DNA of 64,000 bases, taken from the NCBI GenBank assembly GCA_963781265.1, contig CAWAFH010000006.1:22401-86400 (forward strand). The letters are read 5' to 3'. The notes under the pieces were generated by a model. The model worked only from the letters and a program-made list of their open reading frames with translations. It made no database searches and was not told where the DNA came from. Source of the DNA: WHSW01 sp963781265. Lineage in GTDB: Bacteria; Actinomycetota; Thermoleophilia; Solirubrobacterales; 70-9. Below, piece after piece: positions 33,990-41,601 of this stretch. Within the stretch, counting starts at the first letter, position 1. Each line of letters begins with the position of its first letter. The translations under genes were made by a program, and so were the position numbers.

Positions 33990-35789
33990 TCAGTCCCCGG
34001 GTGCTTCTGGCTGCCACGCCGGCGTGGAAGGTGTGATCGCCCACGCGACCCGCGCCTCCCCAGCGGTTCCGGCGCCGAAGACCTGGTCGAGCAGCGGGGT
34101 CGGGTCGGCGAGCTGCAGGAAGCCGCGCAGCTGCGCCTCGACCTGCGCGCGCGTGTTGCCGGCGGCAGCCATCTGGATCGCGGCCTGTCGCGCTTCGACC
34201 CAGGCTCGGTCGGCGGACCGGTGCTCCGGGGCCGGCCCCTCGGCAGGGGTCGAGTCGTTGGCCGGCGGCGCCGGCGTATCCGGCGGCACCCGCGGCACGC
34301 CCGACGCGAACACAGCGGGCTTGTGCGGCGGAGCCGGTGGCGGCGATGGCATCGGGGCCGCGTTGGCCCCCTCGGTGACCCGGTCGGCCGCGTCGCTCAG
34401 CGCGCGCCGCAGCCGGCCGAAGCTCGTCCGCACGAGCTCGGTCTCCGCGAGCTGCGCGACTACGGCCTCGGTGTGAGCGATCGAGTCGGAGAGCTCGGCG
34501 ATGCGGCGCTGGCGGTCGGCGAGCAGCCCGTCGGCCTGGCGCCTGCCGAGCTCGATCCCGTCGGGCGGCTCCCCCTGCTCGAGCTCGGCGTCCCAGTCGG
34601 CGTTGCGCAGACGCGCCGTCGCCAGCACGAGCACGATGAGCACTCCGGCGCCGGCGACCGCGTAGCTGAGCCGTGGGCCGGAGAGCGCGGCGATCGCGCC
34701 GCCGAGCAGGAAGCCGATGCCCGGCATCGCGCTCGCGAGCGCCTCGAGCAGGGCGAGCACGCGCGCCTGGTAGGCGGCCCGGGTGAGCTCCTGGACGGCG
34801 GTCACCAGGGCGATCCACTGGACGCCGTTGCCGAGGCCGCCGATGAACGAGGCCGCGCACGCGACGGCGAGTGTCGGCGAGATCGAGGTCCCGAGGTAGG
34901 CGGCGCCGATCGCGAGGGTCGAGAACGCCAGCAGCGCCGCCAGCCGCACCCGTCGCAGCGCTGCGAAGGCGAGGCTGCCGGCGACCATGCCGGCGCCCCA
35001 GCTCGCGAGCAGCGCGCCGTAGCCGGCGTCCCCGCCGTCGAGGGTCTCCTTCACGAACACCACCTCGATCGGGATCACCAGGGCGAAGAAGATGAACGCG
35101 AGCGCCTGGGCGGCGAGCAGGCGGCGGAGCGCAGGGCGCTCGCGCACGTAGGCGAGCCCGCGGCTCAGGCGCTCGGTCCACGAGGCGTCGGGCTCCTCGG
35201 GCTCGGGCAGCTGCAACCGCCGCGCGACGACGAGCAGCGCCGCGACCGCCATGAACGACGCCGCGTCGGCGAGCAGCGCCGTCTGCACCCCGGCCTCGGC
35301 GACGACGATGCCCGCCATCGCGGGACCGGCGGCGGCGCCGACCGTGAACGCGACGTTGAGCAGCGCGTTGCCCTCGCGAAGCTGTCCGGCCGGGGCGAGG
35401 ATCGCGGTTGCCGCGGTCCTCGTCAGGGCGCGCGCGGCGGACGCGATCGAGCCGTCGAGGGTCGCCAGCACCAGCACGGCGATCAGCGCGAAGTCCTCGG
35501 CGATCAGGGCCAGGACCGCGAACGCGACCGCCTCGGCCGCGTACAGGCCCGGGAGGCTGACCCGCACCGGGGCCGATTCCAGCCGCGCGACCAGGGGCGG
35601 ACCGAGCACGGCGGGGGCGAAGTGCATGCCGCAAAACAGCGCCGCGGTCGCCATCGGGCTCCCGGTCTGATCGAAGACCAGGATCGCGAGCGCGATCTCC
35701 CCGAGCCAGTTCCCGAACTCGTTGACCAGATAGGCGAGGCCGAGGTTCGGGAACCCGGGCAACCGCAAGGGGCGAAGCGCTGCGGCCAT
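33990..35789 (-). CDS. MFS transporter fused to coiled coil and QMA...LDQVFG block (family member 3)
   Basis: A 599-residue fusion. Residues 1-~400 form a 12-helix major facilitator domain of the enterobactin-exporter/DHA3-like type (GSPMATAALFCGMHFAPAVL; LDGSIASAARALTRTAAT). A cytoplasmic tail follows: a charged coiled coil (RQRRIAELSDSIAHTEAVV; FGRLRRALSDAADRV), a Pro-rich linker, and the end block QAAIQMAAAGNTRAQVEAQL with LLDQVFG. The tail is closely similar to the gene at 49985 and shares its end block with 29197 and 29832. Such a tail is unusual for MFS proteins and may tether the transporter to a cytoplasmic assembly. Transport substrate unknown. Confidence 0.88.
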   Translation of the reverse strand: MAAALRPLRLPGFPNLGLAYLVNEFGNWLGEIALAILVFDQTGSPMATAALFCGMHFAPAVLGPPLVARLESAPVRVSLPGLYAAEAVAFAVLALIAEDFALIAVLVLATLDGSIASAARALTRTAATAILAPAGQLREGNALLNVAFTVGAAAGPAMAGIVVAEAGVQTALLADAASFMAVAALLVVARRLQLPEPEEPDASWTERLSRGLAYVRERPALRRLLAAQALAFIFFALVIPIEVVFVKETLDGGDAGYGALLASWGAGMVAGSLAFAALRRVRLAALLAFSTLAIGAAYLGTSISPTLAVACAASFIGGLGNGVQWIALVTAVQELTRAAYQARVLALLEALASAMPGIGFLLGGAIAALSGPRLSYAVAGAGVLIVLVLATARLRNADWDAELEQGEPPDGIELGRRQADGLLADRQRRIAELSDSIAHTEAVVAQLAETELVRTSFGRLRRALSDAADRVTEGANAAPMPSPPPAPPHKPAVFASGVPRVPPDTPAPPANDSTPAEGPAPEHRSADRAWVEARQAAIQMAAAGNTRAQVEAQLRGFLQLADPTPLLDQVFGAGTAGEARVAWAITPSTPAWQPEAPGD

Positions 35790-35820
35790 GCCGCGAACTT
35801 ACCGGTGCGCCCGCGCCGAT

Positions 35821-35880
35821 CTTGCAAGTTGAGGCCCTGACTTGCAAGTTTGCGCAGGTTTTGTAAGCTCTCCACAAGTT
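35821..35880. promoter_or_regulatory. CTTGCAAG palindromes and related dyad upstream of MFS fusion
   Basis: CTTGCAAG, itself a perfect palindrome, occurs at 35821 and 35841. TTTGTAAG follows at 35860 and CACAAG near 35873, continuing the same motif at roughly 20-bp steps. The cluster begins 32 bp upstream of the MFS fusion start and sits between it and the rightward short transcript. The motif matches the TTGCA arrays near 33888 and 38956, so a shared regulator is likely. Confidence 0.6.
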
Positions 35881-35935
35881 GTAGTTGGGTGACTCAGCCC
35901 TTAGAGGGTGATCGAGCCACACGGAAAGGGACGCC

Positions 35936-35956
35936 ATGGGCTTCCGCAAGAGCTGA
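35936..35956 (+). CDS. Candidate six-residue leader peptide MGFRKS
   Basis: ATG-GGC-TTC-CGC-AAG-AGC-TGA encodes MGFRKS. A strong purine-rich ribosome-binding site (GGAAAGGGA) ends about five bases upstream, and a large GC hairpin follows 26 bases after the stop. Together with the operator cluster upstream, this looks like a compact transcription unit of about 100-150 bases. It could be a leader peptide, an sRNA with an incidental ORF, or a tiny translated ORF. Between stop and hairpin lies CGTTTTAAAACG (35964-35975), a perfect 12-bp palindrome. No larger protein gene fits 35790-36046. Confidence 0.35.
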   Translation: MGFRKS

Positions 35957-35981
35957 ACCAAATCGTTTTAAAACGCGTAGG

Positions 35982-36022
35982 CGCCGCCCGCCGGAACCGC
36001 TGAGGGGTTCTAGCGGGCGGCG
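35982..36022. terminator. Large GC hairpin, probable bidirectional terminator
   Basis: CGCCGCCCGC (35982-35991) pairs with GCGGGCGGCG (36013-36022), a perfect 10-bp stem. Its loop contains a second small stem, GAACC (35994-35998) with GGTTC (36006-36010). Rightward it is followed by a T-rich stretch (TTCGTATGTTCTGTTC); leftward by TTTTAAAA. It could end both the short rightward unit and the leftward HD-GYP transcript. Confidence 0.6.
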
Positions 36023-36046
36023 TTCGTATGTTCTGTTCAGGGGCGG

Positions 36047-37438
36047 TCAGCCGGCGCGTTCGCCGACGGCCGGCGTCGCCTGAACGTAATCGTGGATGCG
36101 CTTGTCGAGGGCCAGCTCCGCTTCGAAGTCGGCGTCCTCGCCGTGGCGGTACGCCAGGTCCTTGCCCTCGAGCACCGAGACGAGGGCGTCGACGTAGCGG
36201 GGGTCGAGCTGGGTGCCGGAGACGCGGCGGAGCTCGACCACGGCCTCGTATGAGCTGACCGGCTCGCGATAGGTGTCGCGGGCGGTCATCACGTCGTAGG
36301 TGTCGGCGACCGAGATGATCTTGGCCAGCTCGGGGATCTCGCTCTCGCCGAGCCCGCGCGGGTAGCCCTTGCCGTCGAGGCGCTCGTGGTGGGCGAGGAT
36401 GATCTCGCCGATCGGCTGGTAGCCATCGATCTGGGAGACGATCCGCGCGCCCTCGTAGGGATGGGCCTTGATCGCCTCCCACTCGGCGTCCGTGAGCCGG
36501 CGGCGCCCGGACTTCAGGATGTCGTCGGGGAGCACGAACTTGCCGATGTCGTGCAGCAGGCCGGCCGAGTGGACGAGCTCCTGGTCCTCGGGCGAGAAGC
36601 CGCTCGCGGCAGCGATCTCGCGGGAGTAGCGGGCGACCGCGGCGCTGTGGCGCGCGGTCATCCGGTCGCGCAGGTCGAGCGTTCGCAGGAGCGCCGAGAG
36701 CAACGCGACCTGGAAGCCGGCGAGCTGACGCGCCCGCAGCTCGAGCTCGTCGCCGCGGTCCTGGGAGACGAGCAGGGCGGAGACCGTGTACTGGAAGACC
36801 AGGATGATCACGCTGAGCAGGGCGACCGCGGCGGTCCCGGCCTGCACGTAGGCGGCGGCGAACCCGAGCGCCAGCATCGAGGCGGCGAGCTCGGACGGGA
36901 GCACGGGGAGCAGGCCGCGCTGCACCTTGGTGAGGAAGCCGGATCGCTCGACGTAGCAGGAATAGCCGGCGATCAGGATGAAGTCGATCGCGAGCGCGAG
37001 GACGAAGACGCCGACGATCAGCAGGTAGAAGCCGAGGCTGCCGGTGTCGATCGCGCCGGCGTCGGCGACCGCGTGGAAGACGATCCCGGCGATCAGCGGA
37101 AACCAGGCGTAGGTGACCAGGTTGATCAGCAGGTGGTGGAGCTCGTAGCGGTGCTTGAGCCAGCCGGCGCCGATCGTGACCACGCCCATCAGGGCCGCGG
37201 GTGCGCCGCCGAGCAACACGGCGGCGATCACGATCGTCATCAGGCTCGCCGAGACCGCCACGCGGCTCACCCGGGTCTCGATCGCGATCAGGTCGCTGAT
37301 GATCGAGAGCGCGGTGAGCGTCAGCAGCAGCGGCAGGTCCCAGTCGGACCAGCCGTCGCTGAGCACGGCGACGACGAGGGCGGCCGCGAGCGCGGCGACC
37401 TCGAGTCCGAGCGCGAGTCGTGTCGGCCGTTGCGTCAT
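36047..37438 (-). CDS. Membrane-bound HD-GYP phosphodiesterase
   Basis: A 463-residue protein with about six N-terminal helices (residues ~10-225) and a cytoplasmic HD-GYP domain. The metal-binding HD is in GLLHDIGKFVLPDDIL near 295, followed by HHERLDGKGYPRGL near 355, which is the intact GYP signature, and ISVADTYDVMTA. It is predicted to hydrolyse c-di-GMP or a related cyclic dinucleotide. The membrane part resembles no sensor I can name. It is followed by the large hairpin at 35982 and preceded by the BldC-like gene 30 bases upstream on the same strand. Confidence 0.92.
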   Translation of the reverse strand: MTQRPTRLALGLEVAALAAALVVAVLSDGWSDWDLPLLLTLTALSIISDLIAIETRVSRVAVSASLMTIVIAAVLLGGAPAALMGVVTIGAGWLKHRYELHHLLINLVTYAWFPLIAGIVFHAVADAGAIDTGSLGFYLLIVGVFVLALAIDFILIAGYSCYVERSGFLTKVQRGLLPVLPSELAASMLALGFAAAYVQAGTAAVALLSVIILVFQYTVSALLVSQDRGDELELRARQLAGFQVALLSALLRTLDLRDRMTARHSAAVARYSREIAAASGFSPEDQELVHSAGLLHDIGKFVLPDDILKSGRRRLTDAEWEAIKAHPYEGARIVSQIDGYQPIGEIILAHHERLDGKGYPRGLGESEIPELAKIISVADTYDVMTARDTYREPVSSYEAVVELRRVSGTQLDPRYVDALVSVLEGKDLAYRHGEDADFEAELALDKRIHDYVQATPAVGERAG

Positions 37439-37468
37439 CTTCCTGCGAGTGGGCGGTGCTCGCTCGGC

Positions 37469-37708
37469 TCAGCCGCTGATCGAGTTGGCGTTACGGCCGT
37501 ACCGCGGCACCGCGCCGACGGACTGCGAGGGCTGCCGCATGGAGGAGAGGAACTCCTCGAGGTCCTTTGGCGCGTAGCGGCGCTGTCCCCCCGGAGTGCG
37601 ATACACCGGCACGAGGCCCTGGTCCGACCACTTGCGCAGCGAGGCCGCGCTGACGCCGAGAAACTCGGCTGCCTCGCTCACGTTGAGAAACCTCTGGCTT
37701 GCTTCCAT
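37469..37708 (-). CDS. BldC-like MerR-family DNA-binding protein
   Basis: A 79-residue protein consisting almost only of a MerR-type winged HTH: FLNVSEAAEFLGVSAASLRK, WSDQGLVPVYRTPGGQRRY and KDLEEFLSSM. It lacks the dimerising helix and effector domain of classical MerR proteins, like actinobacterial BldC. BldC proteins bind as head-to-tail oligomers on direct repeats, which fits the direct repeats just upstream at 37813. It probably forms a unit with the downstream HD-GYP gene. The C-terminal ~20 residues are polar and unconserved. Confidence 0.85.
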   Translation of the reverse strand: MEASQRFLNVSEAAEFLGVSAASLRKWSDQGLVPVYRTPGGQRRYAPKDLEEFLSSMRQPSQSVGAVPRYGRNANSISG

Positions 37709-38092
37709 GATCCCTTCCGAACTCGTAGATCCGCCGCAAATCGGCGCAAAACTTCAACTGTCGAGGGGTTGGTATCCGCCCAGCGCGGCCCCCGCAATCC
37801 CTTCATCGGCAATGCGCAAGCGATGCGCAAGTTCTGGAACGAGAAGCTGCACGACCCTGCACAACTCGGCCAAACAGGCACGAAACTTGCAACGGCTTGC
37901 CGCGGCCTGACCGGATCGCCGCCTCACGAGCGAGAGCCGTGCTCGATGCACAAGCCCGCCGCGCCGGGCGAGCCGTGCGCATCGAAGCTCGGTGTGCGCT
38001 GCACGAATGTACAAACCCGCGCCCAGCGGGCAGGCGTGTACATCGACCACGCCACCGAGCCCGCCGGCGCGTTGCGTGCGGCGAGCGGCGCG
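37709..38092. promoter_or_regulatory. Repeat-rich intergenic region upstream of BldC-like gene
   Basis: No convincing gene lies in these 384 bases. TGCGCAAG is repeated at 37813 and 37824 (11-bp period), close upstream of the BldC-like gene. Further left-to-right there are CTGCAC twice at 10-bp spacing near 37850, CTTGCAACGGCTTGCC near 37886, TGCACAAGCC near 37944 and GTGTACAT near 38036. These belong to the same TTGCA-like family as the arrays at 33888, 35821 and 38956, but are more degenerate. The region probably holds the promoter and an autoregulatory operator. Confidence 0.5.
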
Positions 38093-38911
38093 CTAGAACT
38101 GCGCGAGCAGGGCGTCCGTCGCCTCGCCCGGCTCGGTGCCGAGCGACGGGACGCCGTCGCGGCCCGCGACCAGGCGGGCGGCGCGATAGCCGTAGAGGCG
38201 GGCCATGCCGTCCTCGGTGCGCAGCGCCCGCAGCGGGTCGCCGAGCACGTCGAGGCGCGCCTCGGAGCCGCAGATCACGACCGCGGCGGGGTCGAGCGCG
38301 CGCAGGGCGCTGCGGAAGCGGCCCTCGGCGAGCCCGGCGGAAAGGAGGAGGACGCGCAGGCCGGCGCGGCGCAGGAACAGCTCGAGCGCCTGCACCTGGA
38401 CGGCCTCGACGCCAAGCGGGGATCCCGAGTCGAGCAGCAGGACGCCCTCGTCGCGGCTCGCGCCGGGGGCGAGGCGGCGGGCCCGATGCAGCCAGCCGGT
38501 CGACCAGCGGCACGCATACTCCAGCTCGGCGAGCCCGTTCTGGCGCCGCTCGGCGAGCTCGAGCGCAGGCAGCAGCAATTCGGAGACGGTGCGCTCGACC
38601 GAGCGCAGCGCAAGGCTCTCCTCGAGCTGGCGATCGGCGCCGGCCTCGTCGAAGCGGTCGAAGTCCGCGACCAGGCGGGCGGGGGAGGCCGGGCCGCGGC
38701 CGCGCTGGCGGGCGACCTCGACCGCGCTCGAGATGTTGTGGGTCTCGCGCAGGGCCTCGCGCAGAGCCTCGACCTCGTCGAGCTCGTAGATGCGGTGGTT
38801 GCCAGGGGTGCGCTGGGGGTGCGGGTAGCCGAGCCGGCGCTCCCAGCTGCGGAGCGTGCTCGTGCTGACGCCGAGCATCTCGGCGGCGGCGTTGATTCTG
38901 ATCCCACTCAT
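38093..38911 (-). CDS. MerR-family regulator with degenerate B12-binding-like domain
   Basis: A 272-residue regulator. Residues 1-70 are a MerR HTH (INAAAEMLGVSTSTLRSWER, PQRTPGNHRIYELDEVEAL). The remainder has the two-part layout of CarH/LitR light sensors: a helical bundle, then a Rossmann-like segment (VLLLDSGSPLGVEAVQVQA, FLRRAGLRVLLLSAG, AAVVICGS). Where CarH has a His-containing motif that ligates cobalamin, this protein reads SGSPLG, so the usual axial His is missing. It may bind another ligand or none. A dyad operator lies 45 bp upstream of its start, suggesting autoregulation. Confidence 0.82.
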   Translation of the reverse strand: MSGIRINAAAEMLGVSTSTLRSWERRLGYPHPQRTPGNHRIYELDEVEALREALRETHNISSAVEVARQRGRGPASPARLVADFDRFDEAGADRQLEESLALRSVERTVSELLLPALELAERRQNGLAELEYACRWSTGWLHRARRLAPGASRDEGVLLLDSGSPLGVEAVQVQALELFLRRAGLRVLLLSAGLAEGRFRSALRALDPAAVVICGSEARLDVLGDPLRALRTEDGMARLYGYRAARLVAGRDGVPSLGTEPGEATDALLAQF

Positions 38912-38955
38912 CCCTGGTATTCCTCGGCAGAAGCCGCGCGGAACTTCAGCAGGTT

Positions 38956-38972
38956 CTTGTAAGTCCTACAAG
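38956..38972. promoter_or_regulatory. CTTGTA-N5-TACAAG operator upstream of MerR-type gene
   Basis: A perfect 6-bp inverted repeat with a five-base spacer, 45 bp upstream of the leftward MerR-type start; short spacing of this kind is typical of MerR operators placed between -35 and -10. A further CTTGCAAG lies about 25 bp away at 38998. The motif resembles the central dyad at 33898. Confidence 0.6.
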
Positions 38973-38988
38973 CTCTTCGCAGGGACCG

Positions 38989-39927
38989 CTACGGATCTTG
39001 CAAGACGGCGTCGGAGGCCCGCGAGCTGCGCGCGACCGGCGCGCCGGCCGCCTTGGCGGCGTAGGTGGCCTCGGCGGCGCTCTCCAGCAGGCGCTCGGCA
39101 GAGAGCCCGTCGCCCGGGCAATCGACGATCCCGGCGGCGATCGCGATCCGCGGGCCGTCGACCTCCTGCGAGCCCGAGATCACGCCGGCGACCCGCTTCG
39201 CCATCGCGACGAGGCGCGCGGCATCGGTGTGCGGGGCGACCACGGCGAACTCGTCCTCCTCGAGCCGGAAGGCCTGGTCGACGTCGCGCAGCTGGCGGCG
39301 CAGGATGGCCGCGACGGCGACCAGCATCCGGTCGCCGGCGTCGCGGCCGTAGGCGGCGTTGACCCTGCCGAGCCCGTCGACGTCGATGAGCGCGAGCGCG
39401 AACGGGTGCCCGTAGCGCCGCTGCTCGGCGAGCAGCGCGCCGAGCCACCCGTCGAGTTGAGCGGGGCCGGGGAGCTTGGTCACCGGGTCCAGCGTCTCCG
39501 GGGCCGCCAGGGTGCCGATCAGCTCCCGCGCGACCTGGCCTTGGATCGAGCCGAACAGGTCGGCGAGCCGCTCGGTCGCGGCGGCGAAGGCTTCGAGCTC
39601 GCCGTGCTCGCGGCGCAGCTCAGCGATCAGCACCCGCTGCAGCGAGGCGAGGTCCGCGGCGACCTCCTCGGCCGCTCCGGGGCCGCTCCACAGCCCGGCG
39701 ACCGACGCGGCGTCGGCCAGCATGGCCGGCTCCTCTCCACGCGGCAGCTCGAGCGCGGCGCTCACGCTGCCGACCAGCTCCGGGCCGACCGCCGCGAGGC
39801 GCGTGAACGGCAGTTCGGCGACCGCGTCGAGCGGGGTGCGCTCGATGATCCGCGCGATCCACTCGCGGGTCAGGCGCTCGCGCTGCGCCGCCGAGGGCGC
39901 GATCTGGCCTGCGGGGGAACCTTCCAC
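38989..39927 (-). CDS. Degenerate GGDEF-domain protein
   Basis: A 312-residue protein with a helical N-terminal region (~1-150) of unknown ligand and a C-terminal diguanylate-cyclase fold: LDPVTKLPGPAQLDGWL, FALALIDVDGLGRVNAAYGR, and RLEEDEFAVV. The active-site loop reads EEDEF rather than GG[DE]EF, and the usual DxDxFKxxN is DVDGLGRVN, so catalysis is doubtful and a GTP- or c-di-GMP-binding role is possible. It lies upstream of the MerR-type gene on the same strand. The last residues overlap the operator region. Confidence 0.85.
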   Translation of the reverse strand: MEGSPAGQIAPSAAQRERLTREWIARIIERTPLDAVAELPFTRLAAVGPELVGSVSAALELPRGEEPAMLADAASVAGLWSGPGAAEEVAADLASLQRVLIAELRREHGELEAFAAATERLADLFGSIQGQVARELIGTLAAPETLDPVTKLPGPAQLDGWLGALLAEQRRYGHPFALALIDVDGLGRVNAAYGRDAGDRMLVAVAAILRRQLRDVDQAFRLEEDEFAVVAPHTDAARLVAMAKRVAGVISGSQEVDGPRIAIAAGIVDCPGDGLSAERLLESAAEATYAAKAAGAPVARSSRASDAVLQDP

Positions 39928-39986
39928 CGCGCGCTGACGCTAGACGCCGCCCCGGTCGTCATCGGGGCGTTTACACTCGGCCCGGG

Positions 39987-41204
39987 TTGACGGAGGACGA
40001 GCGAGCAGCAGACGGAGGAGCGGCGGGCGCCGGCGGCGACGCGATCATCGGCGCCACGCTCGAGGGCCTGCGGCGCGCGGCCGAGGAGGTCGAGCACGTC
40101 GCCGCGGTCGCCGAGACCCTGCAGCGCAGCCTGCTGCCCGAGCGGCTCCCGGAGCTGCCCGGCCTCGGGATCTCGGCGCGTTACGTGGCCGGCAGCGCCG
40201 ACGCCCAGGTGGGCGGTGACTGGTACGACGTGATCGCGCTGCGCGACGGTCACGCCGGGATCGCGATCGGCGACGTCGTCGGCCACGGCCTCGACGCAGC
40301 CGCGCGGATGGCGCGGCTGCAGAACGCGCTGCGCGCCTACGCGCTCGAAGGGCTGCGGCCGTCGCTGGTCCTGGAGCGCATGAACGGCTTCGCGCGCGAG
40401 GTCTCCGGCGGCCCGATGGCGACGCTGCTCTACGGCGTGGTCGATCCCGACGAGGGCCGCCTGCGGCTCGCCACGGCCGGCCACCCGCCGGTCCTGGTGA
40501 TCGGCCCGGCCGGCGACGCCTACTTCGCGGAGGGGCCGGCGGGCAGCCCGCTCGGGGTGGTCCCGTTTCCGTCCTACGAGGAATCCACGATCCCGCTCGT
40601 GCCCGGCTCGACGATCCTGCTCTACACCGACGGCCTGGTCGAGCGTCCCGAGGCGTCGCTCGACGAGGGGCTCGAGTGGCTGCGCAACTTCGCCGCCGGC
40701 ATCCCGGCGCATCCGGACGAGCTCTGCGGGGCGCTGCTTCAGGCGCGCTTTCGCGACGCGCCGCCGCGCGACGACGTCGCCCTGCTCGCGGTCCGGATCG
40801 AGCCGGTGCCGCTCGAGCGCATGGAGCTCACCCTGCGCGCCGAGCCCGAGTCGCTCGCGCAGATGCGTCGCGCCCTCGGGCGCTGGCTGCGCGCCGTCGG
40901 CGCCTCCGACGCCGAGACCTACGAGTCGCTGGTCGCAACCGGCGAGGCGTGCGCGAACGCGATCGCCCACGCGTATCCGCCGGGCGAGGCGTCTTACGTG
41001 ATCGAGGCGCGGCGCCAGGACGGCGGGGTGGAGATCCGGGTGCGAGACTTCGGCAGCTGGCGCGCGCCGCGCTCCGGCTCGCAGGGCCGCGGCTTGGGAT
41101 TGATCGAGGAGCTGATGGACGAAGTCGACATCGACCGAGGCCCGGCGGGGACGATCGTGCGGATGCGCCGCGCGCTCGGCCCGCCCGTGCCGGCGGAGAG
41201 CTGA
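39987..41204 (+). CDS. SpoIIE/RsbU-type PP2C phosphatase fused to RsbW-like kinase domain
   Basis: A 405-residue partner-switching protein. Residues ~35-270 form a SpoIIE phosphatase (ETLQRSLLPERLPELPGL; GGDWYDVIALRDGHAGIAIG; GDVVGHGLDAAARMA; YTDGLVERP), with the acidic metal ligands present. Residues ~275-400 form an HATPase domain of the anti-sigma RsbW type (GEACANAIAHAYPPGE; VRDFGSWR; GRGLGLIEELMDEV). One polypeptide could both phosphorylate and dephosphorylate STAS antagonists. The next gene, whose ATG overlaps its stop by one base, encodes such a STAS protein. Start TTG 39987; ATG is not available near. Confidence 0.9.
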   Translation: MTEDERAADGGAAGAGGDAIIGATLEGLRRAAEEVEHVAAVAETLQRSLLPERLPELPGLGISARYVAGSADAQVGGDWYDVIALRDGHAGIAIGDVVGHGLDAAARMARLQNALRAYALEGLRPSLVLERMNGFAREVSGGPMATLLYGVVDPDEGRLRLATAGHPPVLVIGPAGDAYFAEGPAGSPLGVVPFPSYEESTIPLVPGSTILLYTDGLVERPEASLDEGLEWLRNFAAGIPAHPDELCGALLQARFRDAPPRDDVALLAVRIEPVPLERMELTLRAEPESLAQMRRALGRWLRAVGASDAETYESLVATGEACANAIAHAYPPGEASYVIEARRQDGGVEIRVRDFGSWRAPRSGSQGRGLGLIEELMDEVDIDRGPAGTIVRMRRALGPPVPAES

Positions 41205-41569
41205 TGCGCGACCGGATCGCGGGATTCGAGTTCGAGCAGCGCGACAGCGTTCTGATCGCGTCGGTCGAGGGCGAGATCGACAGCTCGAACGCGGCCGAGC
41301 TGCGCCTCGCGCTCTCCGACCGGCTGCCGAGCTCGGCCAGCGCCCTCGTCCTCGACCTGACCGAGGTCACTTACATCGACAGCGCCGGCATCCACCTGCT
41401 GTTCGACCTCGGGCGGCGGCTCGCCGCGCGTCGCCAGGCGATCCGGCTCGTCGTCCCGGAGCAAGCGCCGATGCGGCGGGTGCTCGAGCTCTGCGCGGTC
41501 GATTCGGTCGCGCCGATGGACCCCGAGCTCGACGCTTCGATGCGCGCCCTGGCCGAGACGCAGATCTGA
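41204..41569 (+). CDS. STAS-domain anti-sigma factor antagonist
   Basis: A 121-residue protein, a single STAS domain: IASVEGEIDSSNAAELRLAL, ALVLDLTEVTYIDSAGIHLL with the phosphorylatable Ser in the IDSAG loop, and LCAVDSVAPM. It is the expected substrate of the upstream phosphatase/kinase fusion, and the ATG overlaps that gene's stop (TGATG). No sigma factor is encoded in the window, so the controlled sigma is unknown. Confidence 0.92.
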   Translation: MRDRIAGFEFEQRDSVLIASVEGEIDSSNAAELRLALSDRLPSSASALVLDLTEVTYIDSAGIHLLFDLGRRLAARRQAIRLVVPEQAPMRRVLELCAVDSVAPMDPELDASMRALAETQI

Positions 41570-41601
41570 CGACCGCCGCGTCGTCGGCTTTGAGCCGCGC
41601 T

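Noticed and set aside
37754..38050. Minus-strand 98-codon frame between the two MerR-type genes
   Set aside because: It reads through the operator-like repeats, has no ribosome-binding site and no recognisable protein features.
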